Shown: positions 1-5,271 of the stretch, in pieces
Numbering within the stretch: the stretch's first letter is position 1
Layout: each line of letters starts with the position of its first letter
Source: Candidatus Aminicenantota bacterium
Lineage (GTDB): Bacteria > Acidobacteriota > Aminicenantia > S016-38
Direction: 5' to 3'
DNA: 5,271 nt
NCBI GenBank assembly: GCA_021161165.1
Contig: JAGHBF010000080.1
Coordinates: forward strand, 1-5,271
The notes under the pieces: generated by a model
Database searches by the model: none
Told to the model about the DNA's origin: nothing
The model's input: the letters and a program-made list of their open reading frames with translations, nothing else
Position numbers and translations under genes: made by a program

Positions 1-1894
1 GATAAGGACTCCTCTTCATATAAGTGAGCTTAAAAACGTTCTTCCTGAAGTTTACAATCAGCTGTTAGATATTGCCCAGAAGCTTGAAAGACATTACAAA
101 GATATGCAGGATTTCGAATTTACGGTGGAAAGAGGAAAGCTTTATATGCTTCAGACAAGGACAGGTAAAAGGACTGGAATGGCTGCTCTTAAAATAGCCG
201 TGGATATGGTTGATGAAGGCCTGATAAATGAGAAAGAAGCCGTACTCAGGGTTGAACCTTCTGCTCTAGAGCAGGTTCTCCATCCAATGTTTGATCCTAA
301 GGAGAGGGCAAAACATGAGCCTGTAGCAAAGGGGCTTAACGCATCTCCTGGTGCAGCAACTGGTAGAGCAGTATTTACCCCTGAAGATGCAGTAGAATGG
401 GCAAAAAGAGGGGAGAAGGTTATCCTTGTAAGACCTGAAACTTCTCCAGATGACATTGCTGGAATGAGTGTGGCTCAGGGAATTTTGACTTCTACCGGAG
501 GAATGACTTCTCATGCTGCAGTTGTAGGAAGACAGATGGGAAAACCCTCAGTTGTTGGATGCAGCGACATAAAAGTGGATGAAGATGCAAAGAAATTCGA
601 GGTGAAGGGAAAAACTGTAAAAGAGGGAGATTGGATTTCTATAGATGGAACAACTGGAGAGGTATTCCTTGCAGCTCTTCCTACAGTTCCTTCAGAAATA
701 ATTCAGGTGGTGCAGGGTAAGATGAAGAAGGAGGAAGCGAAACTTTATAACTATTTCGAAAGGTTACTGTCCTGGGCAGATAAGTATAGAAAGCTTGGAG
801 TTAGAGCAAATGCGGACACACCAAGGGATGCAAAGCTTGCAAGATTGTTTGGAGCAGAAGGAATCGGGCTTGCAAGAACGGAGCACATGTTCTTTGCAGA
901 GGAACGCTTACCAATAATGCAGAAAATGATCCTCTCTGAGACAGAAGAAGAAAGAAAAGAAGCTCTCTCCAAACTTCTTCCTATGCAGAGAGAGGACTTC
1001 TATGGGCTTCTCAAAGAGATGAGAGGATATGAGGTTACAATAAGGCTTCTCGATCCACCCCTTCATGAATTCCTGCCGAAAAGAGAAGAACTGCTTCAAG
1101 AGATAGCTAAGAAAAAAAGAATTCTCGAGTCCATGGAGTATGAGGCAGAGCATAGCGAAGAGGCCCGCAAAATTGTTGATGAGCTTGAAGATGAACTGGA
1201 AAAACTGAATAAACTCTTAAAAAGAGTAGAGGAGCTTCATGAATTTAACCCTATGCTCGGGCATCGCGGTTGTAGGCTCGGAATTACATATAACGAAATA
1301 ACTGAGATGCAGGCGAGAGCAATTTTTGAGGCTGCAGCAAGGCTTGTAAAAGAGGGAGAAAAGATACAGCCTGAAGTGATGGTTCCGCTTGTAGGGCATG
1401 TGAAAGAGATAGAAGATCAGAAAAGAGTAATTGACAAAATTGCAAAGGAAGTTATGGCAGAATACGGAGTGAAAATTAAATACAAGGTTGGAACAATGAT
1501 AGAAGTTCCGAGAGCTGCACTTACAGCCGATCAAATTGCGTCGGTGGCAGAATTCTTTTCCTTTGGTACCAATGACCTTACACAGATGACCTTTGCTCTC
1601 AGCAGAGACGATGCAGGAAAATTCCTCAATATATATATTGATAAAGGAATCTGGCCAAAAGACCCGTTCCAGACCCTTGATAAAGAAGGAGTAGGAGAGC
1701 TTATGAAGATAGGAGTAAGAAAAGGTCGGAAGGCAAGAAGAAACCTGAAAGTGGGAATTTGCGGAGAACATGGAGGAGACCCAGATTCCATAGATTTTTG
1801 TCACGAAATAGGGCTTAATTATGTAAGTGCTTCTCCATACAGAGTTCCAGTTGCAAGGCTTGCAGCTGCAAGGGCTGCACTTATAAGAGAGTGA
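1..1894 (+). CDS. ppdK: Pyruvate, phosphate dikinase (PPDK), 5'-truncated by the window edge
   Basis: This cytoplasmic enzyme interconverts pyruvate + ATP + Pi and PEP + AMP + PPi. The reading frame is open from position 2, so the gene enters from the left; the ATG at 104 is an internal methionine. About 630 residues of a usual ~870-900 are present, lacking most of the N-terminal ATP-grasp domain. Visible in order: the end of the ATP-grasp domain (IRTP at position 2; LQTRTGKRT near 160-190); the swivelling phosphohistidine domain with GGMTSHAAV, catalytic His codon at 512-514; and the PEP-utilising TIM barrel with GLARTEHMFF, IRLLDPPLHEFLP, FNPMLGHRGCRLG, metal-binding TMIEVPRAAL and FGTNDLTQM, and the GICGEHGGDP motif with its catalytic Cys codon at 1760-1762. 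All key residues in this part are intact. The Thr before the catalytic His, which regulatory proteins phosphorylate in some PPDKs, is present. A helical stretch near 1076-1243 seems longer than usual. The gene ends in tandem stops, TGA TAA. Confidence 0.98.
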   Translation, partial: IRTPLHISELKNVLPEVYNQLLDIAQKLERHYKDMQDFEFTVERGKLYMLQTRTGKRTGMAALKIAVDMVDEGLINEKEAVLRVEPSALEQVLHPMFDPKERAKHEPVAKGLNASPGAATGRAVFTPEDAVEWAKRGEKVILVRPETSPDDIAGMSVAQGILTSTGGMTSHAAVVGRQMGKPSVVGCSDIKVDEDAKKFEVKGKTVKEGDWISIDGTTGEVFLAALPTVPSEIIQVVQGKMKKEEAKLYNYFERLLSWADKYRKLGVRANADTPRDAKLARLFGAEGIGLARTEHMFFAEERLPIMQKMILSETEEERKEALSKLLPMQREDFYGLLKEMRGYEVTIRLLDPPLHEFLPKREELLQEIAKKKRILESMEYEAEHSEEARKIVDELEDELEKLNKLLKRVEELHEFNPMLGHRGCRLGITYNEITEMQARAIFEAAARLVKEGEKIQPEVMVPLVGHVKEIEDQKRVIDKIAKEVMAEYGVKIKYKVGTMIEVPRAALTADQIASVAEFFSFGTNDLTQMTFALSRDDAGKFLNIYIDKGIWPKDPFQTLDKEGVGELMKIGVRKGRKARRNLKVGICGEHGGDPDSIDFCHEIGLNYVSASPYRVPVARLAAARAALIRE

Positions 1895-1909
1895 TAAATT
1901 AAATTACAG

Positions 1910-1933
1910 AAGGGAGGGAGTGTTCCCTCCCTT
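1910..1933 (+). terminator. Intrinsic terminator of the PPDK gene
   Basis: A perfect 10-bp inverted repeat, AAGGGAGGGA (1910-1919) and TCCCTCCCTT (1924-1933), is separated by a 4-nt loop GTGT. It starts 15 nt after the PPDK stop codon. The stem is GC-rich and is followed by a short T/A-rich run (TTATAT). The U-tract is weak, so efficiency is uncertain, but position and stem strength fit termination of the dikinase transcript. On the opposite strand the stem is not followed directly by a T run, so it is less convincing as a bidirectional terminator. Confidence 0.8.
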
Positions 1934-2339
1934 TATATCTAAAATAAGGTGTTGTGGAAATTTTCTGAGAGATTTTCTATTTTTAATCTGATAGTCTCTC
2001 AAAAAATAGATGTCTGTTTCCATTTCTGGTGTATTTACTCTTAAAATGACCGTTGGGATATATTTCCAGGACTTAATAGAAAATTGAAATAAATGTGTCG
2101 AACTTATAATCGGTGTTTCTTAAAGGACCATTCTCACTTGTGCATAATTTCATCTTCTATTTCCCTGAGGAGATCTTTTTGAAAGGACTCCCTTTAATTT
2201 GAAGTTCTGAAAGCATTTTCTATTATTTTTCGCTTCTCTTTTGCCCAAACTTCTAATTTTTAAGATGGTATTTATTAATACAAGAAGAAATTGTTATCTT
2301 TTCCCCTTTATCATTCCATAGTATTGAGTGTTTCAGAGC
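1934..2339. other. Intergenic region between convergent genes, no intact gene
   Basis: About 400 bp of AT-rich DNA lies between the PPDK terminator and the end of the lipoprotein gene. I see no intact coding sequence on either strand. It holds a promoter-like pair on the + strand at 2084-2110 and an imperfect inverted repeat, GAGAGATT near 1968 with AGTCTCTC near 1993. One - strand frame (2216 down to 1986) reads almost continuously but carries two in-frame stops. None of these is strong enough to call as a gene. The region could simply be spacer, a decayed gene, or the site of a small RNA. Confidence 0.6.
2084..2110 (+). promoter_or_regulatory. Possible orphan sigma-70-type promoter in the intergenic region
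   Basis: TTGAAA (2084-2089) is followed by a perfect TATAAT (2105-2110), with a 15-bp spacer that is shorter than the preferred 17 bp. Transcription would begin near 2117 and run toward the 3' end of the lipoprotein gene, antisense to it. No open reading frame or ribosome binding site follows, so any product would be a noncoding or antisense RNA. In AT-rich DNA such matches occur by chance, so this is tentative. Confidence 0.25.
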
Positions 2340-2369
2340 AGTAAAATTTTTTTAACCAAAAATTTTACT
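2340..2369. repeat. Perfect 12-bp AT-only inverted repeat over the lipoprotein stop codon
   Basis: AGTAAAATTTTT (2340-2351) and AAAAATTTTACT (2358-2369) are exact reverse complements separated by 6 nt (TTAACC). The right arm contains the - strand stop codon TAA at 2367-2365. It could form a hairpin at the 3' end of the operon transcript. It lacks both a GC-rich stem and a following U-tract on either strand, so it is not a canonical intrinsic terminator. It may instead protect the 3' end, assist termination from both sides, or be a protein-binding site. Confidence 0.6.
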
Positions 2370-3207
2370 TAATGCAAATGAACAATCTTGTAATAGCTAC
2401 AGCAAGTTCTCTTGTGTCGCTGGAATTTTTATAAACTTCCTTTGGAATGAAGGATTTTTCCGCTTCAAATCTCAATTCGAATTCATCTCCGTTTCCAAGT
2501 ATTGCAGGGTCTAACGTGTAGACTTTTTTGAATTCTGGATCTGTGATTTCATCTATAACTTTGTCATTTACCAAAATCCTTATTTTCTGTCCTGATAGGA
2601 GGGGAGCAGGATAATACCCGGTAAGATAGAGGATAAGGGGTTTTTTAGGATTTTCTACCCTGCAAACTGCTTTTTTGGATGCCCACCTCCATGTTCTACC
2701 TTTTTTGTCATATTCTTCGCTGTACCATCCCTCAGAGTAGATTATCTGTGGCACAACCTCAGGGTTTATCTTTATTTCAACCCTTTTTTTGAAAACAGTT
2801 ATTTTATCCCCGGTTGAGGGATTATAAAAGCCAATGGTTATGTCCACAGGAAAGCTTTTTTTGGTAATTTCTTCTATATACTCCGGAAGCGCAAAAGTTC
2901 TTGAATATGTTATTGACTTTCCTGTTTCCCATTTAGAAAAAGGAACAGGAGGTTTATGGTCATCCTGGAAGTACATAGTCTTTGTTGAAACATCCCAGAA
3001 ATGCACGAAAATCCAGTAATCATCTGTTAATTTAAAGTCCTTTGTAGGAGTCCATGTATATTTCATAGTTGTTACATAAGCATCTCTCAGGTCCTGAGGT
3101 TCAAATGTTACCTGTAAATCAGCCGGAGGTTTTTGAATCTGTTTTTTCTTACATGCAGGGAGCATTATTAATGTCAATATCGCCAAAACAAGAGCTATCT
3201 TTCGCAT
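2365..3207 (-). CDS. Predicted outer-membrane lipoprotein of unknown function, two beta-rich domains
   Basis: This 280-residue protein begins with a lipoprotein signal: positively charged MRK, a hydrophobic core, and lipobox LPAC with the modified cysteine at residue 19. Lys at mature position 2, rather than Asp, suggests outer-membrane sorting by the E. coli rule. The mature part is rich in beta-strand patterns. A first region (about 30-145) contains FVHFWD, FQDDHKPPVP and IGFYNPSTGDK. A second (about 155-280) contains SEGWY, a TWRW motif, VENPKKPLILYL and DTRELAV near the C-terminus. This arrangement resembles conserved hypothetical proteins I associate with Acidobacteria-like genomes, but I cannot name a function. 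The start is supported by a strong AGGAGGTA ribosome binding site. It is the second gene of an operon with the DUF481 gene, 10 nt downstream of it. A role at the cell envelope is inferred from the signal and the partner. Confidence 0.9.
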   Translation of the reverse strand: MRKIALVLAILTLIMLPACKKKQIQKPPADLQVTFEPQDLRDAYVTTMKYTWTPTKDFKLTDDYWIFVHFWDVSTKTMYFQDDHKPPVPFSKWETGKSITYSRTFALPEYIEEITKKSFPVDITIGFYNPSTGDKITVFKKRVEIKINPEVVPQIIYSEGWYSEEYDKKGRTWRWASKKAVCRVENPKKPLILYLTGYYPAPLLSGQKIRILVNDKVIDEITDPEFKKVYTLDPAILGNGDEFELRFEAEKSFIPKEVYKNSSDTRELAVAITRLFICIK

Positions 3208-3211
3208 TGCC

Positions 3212-3219
3212 TACCTCCT
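3212..3219 (-). promoter_or_regulatory. Shine-Dalgarno of the lipoprotein gene overlapping the upstream stop codon
   Basis: Read on the - strand, AGGAGGTA lies 4 nt (GGCA) before the lipoprotein ATG at 3207. The stop codon TAG of the upstream DUF481 gene (3220-3218) supplies the first bases of this site. Ribosomes finishing the first gene therefore release directly over the next start, which favours coupled translation of the two proteins. Confidence 0.85.
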
Positions 3220-3931
3220 AAATGATTATCTCAATTGAAGTTATAAGAATTATATCACTTTTCTTCAGTGTGACTAAGGAAGGTAGGTTGTTGTATCTTT
3301 CATTAAGTGTCAGATTCAACCATAATGGTTTTTTCATGAGTATTTTTAATGTGGCTTCGCCTTCTATCCTGAAGTCCTGAAGGAAATTAAAGATGTTTGG
3401 TGTGTAAAGTGTATCTAAATTAAAAGAGGTTGTATCACTTAGAGCTTTTTTCATCTTTAATTGGAAAGCAAGCCTATTTGTTCTTTTGGATATTGGGTCC
3501 GTGTAATAATTCTCATATTCTTCAGAATAAGAAGCGGCAATAGATAAAAGATCTGAGTTTTCTTCTACGGTATAATTGAGCCCCATGCTGAAGTTCAATC
3601 TTCCCTGTATATCCGACAATCTGTCGTAGAAGAAGGACACTGAAGATTGTAGTTTTAATTTTCCCTTAATCAATTTTTCGGAACCTATTTGAAAATTCCC
3701 CTGATTTGTATCCACCCCAGTTTTTCCCTTTCCGTACATGTAGCTCGAGTTGAAATAAAAATTTATGTCTGGTTTTTTTATGGTAAAACTTGCTTTTCCA
3801 TAAAATCTTGTGGACTCTGAATTTCCCCTTGCGAGGGAAAGACCAGCTGAAATGTCAGTTTTAATCTCCTGTGAAAAAAGCGTTGAATTTGCCAGAAGCA
3901 AAAGGAAAATAAAAAAGGCTGTTTTTTTCAT
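3218..3931 (-). CDS. DUF481 family outer-membrane beta-barrel protein (YdiY-like)
   Basis: This 237-residue protein has a clear Sec signal peptide: MKK, a hydrophobic core, and probable cleavage after LFS near residue 20. The mature protein is a series of alternating beta-strands typical of the DUF481 family, described as 'salt-induced outer membrane protein' in proteobacteria. Recognisable elements are the first strand with SLARGNSEST (about 32-41), FYDRLSDIQGRLNFSMGLNY (about 101-120), and closing strands with LWLNLTLNERYNNLP and a terminal KKSD...IEIII. It most likely forms a small outer-membrane barrel; its physiological role is poorly known. The frame stays open 71 codons further upstream, but that extension overlaps the divergent gene and would bury the signal peptide, so the ATG at 3931 is chosen. 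There is no Shine-Dalgarno before it (CTTTTTCCCC), and the predicted transcript start lies only about 4 nt upstream. It leads the operon with the lipoprotein gene. Confidence 0.88.
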   Translation of the reverse strand: MKKTAFFIFLLLLANSTLFSQEIKTDISAGLSLARGNSESTRFYGKASFTIKKPDINFYFNSSYMYGKGKTGVDTNQGNFQIGSEKLIKGKLKLQSSVSFFYDRLSDIQGRLNFSMGLNYTVEENSDLLSIAASYSEEYENYYTDPISKRTNRLAFQLKMKKALSDTTSFNLDTLYTPNIFNFLQDFRIEGEATLKILMKKPLWLNLTLNERYNNLPSLVTLKKSDIILITSIEIII

Positions 3932-3943
3932 GGGGAAAAAGAT

Positions 3944-3949
3944 TATAAT
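3944..3949 (+). promoter_or_regulatory. -10 box of the divergent promoter for the solenoid gene
   Basis: A perfect TATAAT on the + strand overlaps four bases of the opposite-strand TATAAT (3947-3942). The expected start is near 3956, giving a leader of about 16 nt that includes the Shine-Dalgarno of the gene at 3972. No good -35 box is found at 16-18 bp spacing; only a T-run is there, so this direction may be weaker or need an activator. The two -10 boxes cannot be occupied at the same time. Confidence 0.6.
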
Positions 3950-3959
3950 ATGAAAAAGT

Positions 3960-3965
3960 AAAGGA
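3960..3965 (+). promoter_or_regulatory. Ribosome binding site of the solenoid gene
   Basis: AAAGGA sits 6 nt before the ATG at 3972 and fixes that start. Its bases partly overlap the spacer and -35 box of the opposite-strand promoter (3970-3965). Confidence 0.7.
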
Positions 3966-3971
3966 TTCAAA

Positions 3972-5045
3972 ATGGGATTTTTAGAAGAACTTAAAGAGGG
4001 GAAGGTTTCGGAGGATATAAAAAGAATTGCTGCAGAAAATGCTATCCCTCTACCACTGAAAGAACAGTTTGAGGTCCTTGCTTTCCTTATGGATGATCCA
4101 ATTGTGGAAATAGCAGACAAAGCCTCTCTCACTCTTATGGACATGCCTAAAAATTCTGTAATTTCTTATCTTTCAGGCCGTGACGCCAATCCCAAATTGC
4201 TCAAATTCTATGCGGAATATGCCCTTGAAAATAAAGATTACGAGTTGATAGAGGTAATTGTGAAGAATCCTTCTACTTCAGATTCTATATTGAAGATGTT
4301 GGCAGAGAAAGGCGATGAAAAAATTGTGGACATTGTGGTTTCCAACCAGATTCGTTCCATTGCCGATCATAAGATTCTTGAAGCAGTAGTGGCTAATCCA
4401 CACTCTTCCATAAGGGCGAAAGCCCTTGCGAAGGAGTGGCTAAGGCTTTATTACTCAAACAAGAATGAAGTTGAAATAATAGAGACTGTTGAAGAAATGG
4501 CAGAAGAAGGTGCGCTTGAGGATATAGAAGAAATAGGAGACCTTGAAGAGCTTGAGACACTTGAAGAGGTTGAAGAAGTTAAAGAAATATCAGCAGCTGA
4601 ATTAAAGGAAAGGCTTAAAAATATCTATAATCTGACATGGGAAGATATTAAGAGACTTCCAATTCCAGCAAAAATAAAGGTGGCATTAATGGGAAGTAAG
4701 ATGCATAGAGCTATTTTAATAAGGGACCCCAACAAAACTGTGGTTGACGCCGTGCTTGAGAGTCCAAAATTGACAGAGGATGAAATAGAAGGATATTCTA
4801 AGATGAAATCTCTTCCTCAAGATGTAGTAAGAAAAATCGCACAGGCCAGAGAATGGACAAAGAACTATCAGGTCAGGTTAAATCTTGTAAAGAATCCAAA
4901 AACCCCAACCCAATATTCTCTATCCTTTCTTAGAACCTTGAGGGAAAAGGACCTTAAGGATGTAGCTATGAGCAAAGAAGTCCCTGCTGTAGTTAGAAGA
5001 GAGGCGCAGAGGATTCTCAACCAGAAGAAAAAAATAAAATTCTGA
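3972..5045 (+). CDS. Conserved hypothetical alpha-solenoid (HEAT/leucine-rich-variant-like) protein with acidic hinge
   Basis: This 357-residue protein has no signal peptide or membrane segment, so it is probably cytoplasmic. It has two helical halves separated by a strongly acidic stretch. The N-terminal half (about 1-160) has repeating helix pairs with recurring Val/Ile-x-Asn-Pro turns (VKNPSTS near 97, VSNQIRS near 123, VANPHSS near 140). The hinge (about 165-208) is dominated by Glu in patterns such as EEIGDLEELETLEEVEE. The C-terminal half (about 209-352) is more conserved-looking: LTWEDIKRLPIPAKIKVALMG, HRAILIRDPNKTV, REWTKNYQVRLNLVKNPKTP, then DLKDVAMSKEVPAVVRREAQRIL and a lysine-rich tail. 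Such repeats commonly form curved protein-binding surfaces, so a scaffold or adaptor role is plausible but unproven. I have seen similar hypothetical proteins in Acidobacteria and delta-proteobacteria but know no assigned function. It is transcribed divergently from the DUF481 operon. Confidence 0.9.
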   Translation: MGFLEELKEGKVSEDIKRIAAENAIPLPLKEQFEVLAFLMDDPIVEIADKASLTLMDMPKNSVISYLSGRDANPKLLKFYAEYALENKDYELIEVIVKNPSTSDSILKMLAEKGDEKIVDIVVSNQIRSIADHKILEAVVANPHSSIRAKALAKEWLRLYYSNKNEVEIIETVEEMAEEGALEDIEEIGDLEELETLEEVEEVKEISAAELKERLKNIYNLTWEDIKRLPIPAKIKVALMGSKMHRAILIRDPNKTVVDAVLESPKLTEDEIEGYSKMKSLPQDVVRKIAQAREWTKNYQVRLNLVKNPKTPTQYSLSFLRTLREKDLKDVAMSKEVPAVVRREAQRILNQKKKIKF

Positions 5046-5048
5046 TTG

Positions 5049-5271
5049 TTATATATCCTGGATTACAACCAATTTCATTTCCATCATTTCCTTTATCGAA
5101 TATCTAACTCCTTCCCTTCCCATTCCGCTGTTCTTTATACCACCATAGGGCATATGGTCCACTCTAAAGGTGGGGTAATCGTTTATTATTACTCCGGCAA
5201 ATTTAAGCTTTTCCACTGCGTAGTTAATTTTATTTATGTCATTAGCATAAACCCCTACCTGAAGTCCGTAA
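5049..5271 (-). CDS. NAD(P)-dependent aldehyde dehydrogenase, C-terminal 73 residues
   Basis: The frame enters from the right edge and ends at TAA (5051-5049). The residues YGLQVGVYAND, a helix ending in AGVIIND, PTFRVDHMPYGGIKNSGMGREG and a final MKLVVI are the classic C-terminal end of the aldehyde dehydrogenase superfamily, which oxidises aldehydes to carboxylic acids using NAD(P)+. The INDYPTFRVDHMPYGG wording fits the branch with lactaldehyde and non-phosphorylating glyceraldehyde-3-phosphate dehydrogenases, but the substrate cannot be fixed from this fragment. The catalytic Cys and Glu and the cofactor-binding domain lie outside the window. The gene converges on the solenoid gene with 3 bp between stop codons, so its terminator would have to lie inside that gene or be shared. 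Confidence 0.95.
   Translation of the reverse strand, partial: YGLQVGVYANDINKINYAVEKLKFAGVIINDYPTFRVDHMPYGGIKNSGMGREGVRYSIKEMMEMKLVVIQDI

Larger units (their letters stand above)
3942..3970 (-). promoter_or_regulatory. Promoter of the DUF481-lipoprotein operon
   Basis: On the - strand, a -35 box TTGAAT (3970-3965) and a perfect -10 box TATAAT (3947-3942) are separated by exactly 17 bp. The expected transcription start is about 3935, leaving a leader of about 4 nt before the ATG at 3931. The match quality and the 40-bp gap between genes make this a convincing sigma-70-type promoter. It would produce a nearly leaderless mRNA, which agrees with the absence of a ribosome binding site. Confidence 0.75.

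Noticed and set aside
104..106. ATG at 104 as the start of the dikinase gene
   Set aside because: The frame is open from position 2 and encodes conserved PPDK residues (IRTP, EVYNQLLDIAQKLE) upstream, so this Met is internal.
1217..1804. Long - strand frame (195 codons) opposite the dikinase
   Set aside because: It is antisense to strongly conserved PPDK motifs and its translation has a low-complexity Phe/Cys/Ser-rich composition typical of a shadow frame. The other - strand frames at 151-1153 and 1531-1791 were dropped for the same reason.
1968..2000. Imperfect inverted repeat GAGAGATT / AGTCTCTC as a terminator
   Set aside because: The stem needs a G-T pair and encloses a long loop; the clean hairpin at 1910-1933 already serves the dikinase gene, so this is probably incidental.
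2834..3019. + strand frame of 61 codons inside the lipoprotein gene
   Set aside because: It is a shadow of the well-supported lipoprotein coding sequence, with no ribosome binding site or recognisable content.
3932..4144. Upstream in-frame extension of the DUF481 gene by 71 codons
   Set aside because: It overlaps the divergent solenoid gene and would place a non-signal sequence before a well-formed signal peptide; the ATG at 3931 also fits the promoter position.
4465..4600. GAA/GAG-rich stretch as a nucleotide repeat
   Set aside because: The repetition reflects the Glu-rich hinge of the solenoid protein; codons vary and there is no fixed repeat unit.

Overview
The window looks like part of the chromosome of a Gram-negative-type (diderm), moderately AT-rich bacterium; by eye the GC content is about 40%. 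It shows an outer-membrane-type DUF481 protein with a signal peptide, a lipoprotein with a clear lipobox, and two central-metabolism enzymes, one at each edge. The lipoprotein and the solenoid protein resemble conserved hypothetical proteins I associate with Acidobacteriota/Aminicenantota-like genomes. That lineage guess rests on memory of family resemblance only. No mobile element, CRISPR array, tRNA or rRNA is visible.

Layout. (1) Positions 1-1894, + strand: the last 630 residues of pyruvate, phosphate dikinase, entering from the left edge, followed by a strong 10-bp GC-rich hairpin (1910-1933) that is a good terminator candidate. (2) Positions 1934-2339: about 400 bp of intergenic DNA between convergent genes. 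It holds no intact gene, but has one promoter-like pair and a faint, stop-interrupted reading frame. It ends in a perfect 12-bp AT-only inverted repeat over the stop codon of the next gene. (3) Positions 2365-3931, - strand: a two-gene operon in which a DUF481 outer-membrane protein comes first and a two-domain lipoprotein of unknown function follows. The lipoprotein's Shine-Dalgarno sequence contains the upstream stop codon. (4) Positions 3932-3971: a 40-bp divergent promoter region with two overlapping, oppositely oriented perfect TATAAT boxes. (5) Positions 3972-5045, + strand: a 357-residue alpha-solenoid protein of unknown function with an acidic hinge. (6) Positions 5049-5271, - strand: the C-terminal 73 residues of an aldehyde dehydrogenase, converging on the solenoid gene with only 3 bp between stop codons.

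How the genes fit together. The dikinase interconverts pyruvate and PEP. The dehydrogenase oxidises an aldehyde to an acid. Both are central or fermentative metabolism, but they lie in separate transcription units and need not be linked. The central block is an envelope operon plus a divergent gene for a predicted cytoplasmic scaffold-like protein, sharing one compact promoter. The most noteworthy signal is that shared promoter: the - strand transcript should begin about 4 nt before its ATG and has no Shine-Dalgarno, while the + strand transcript has a short leader with one. I found no convincing evidence of an entirely new multi-gene system.
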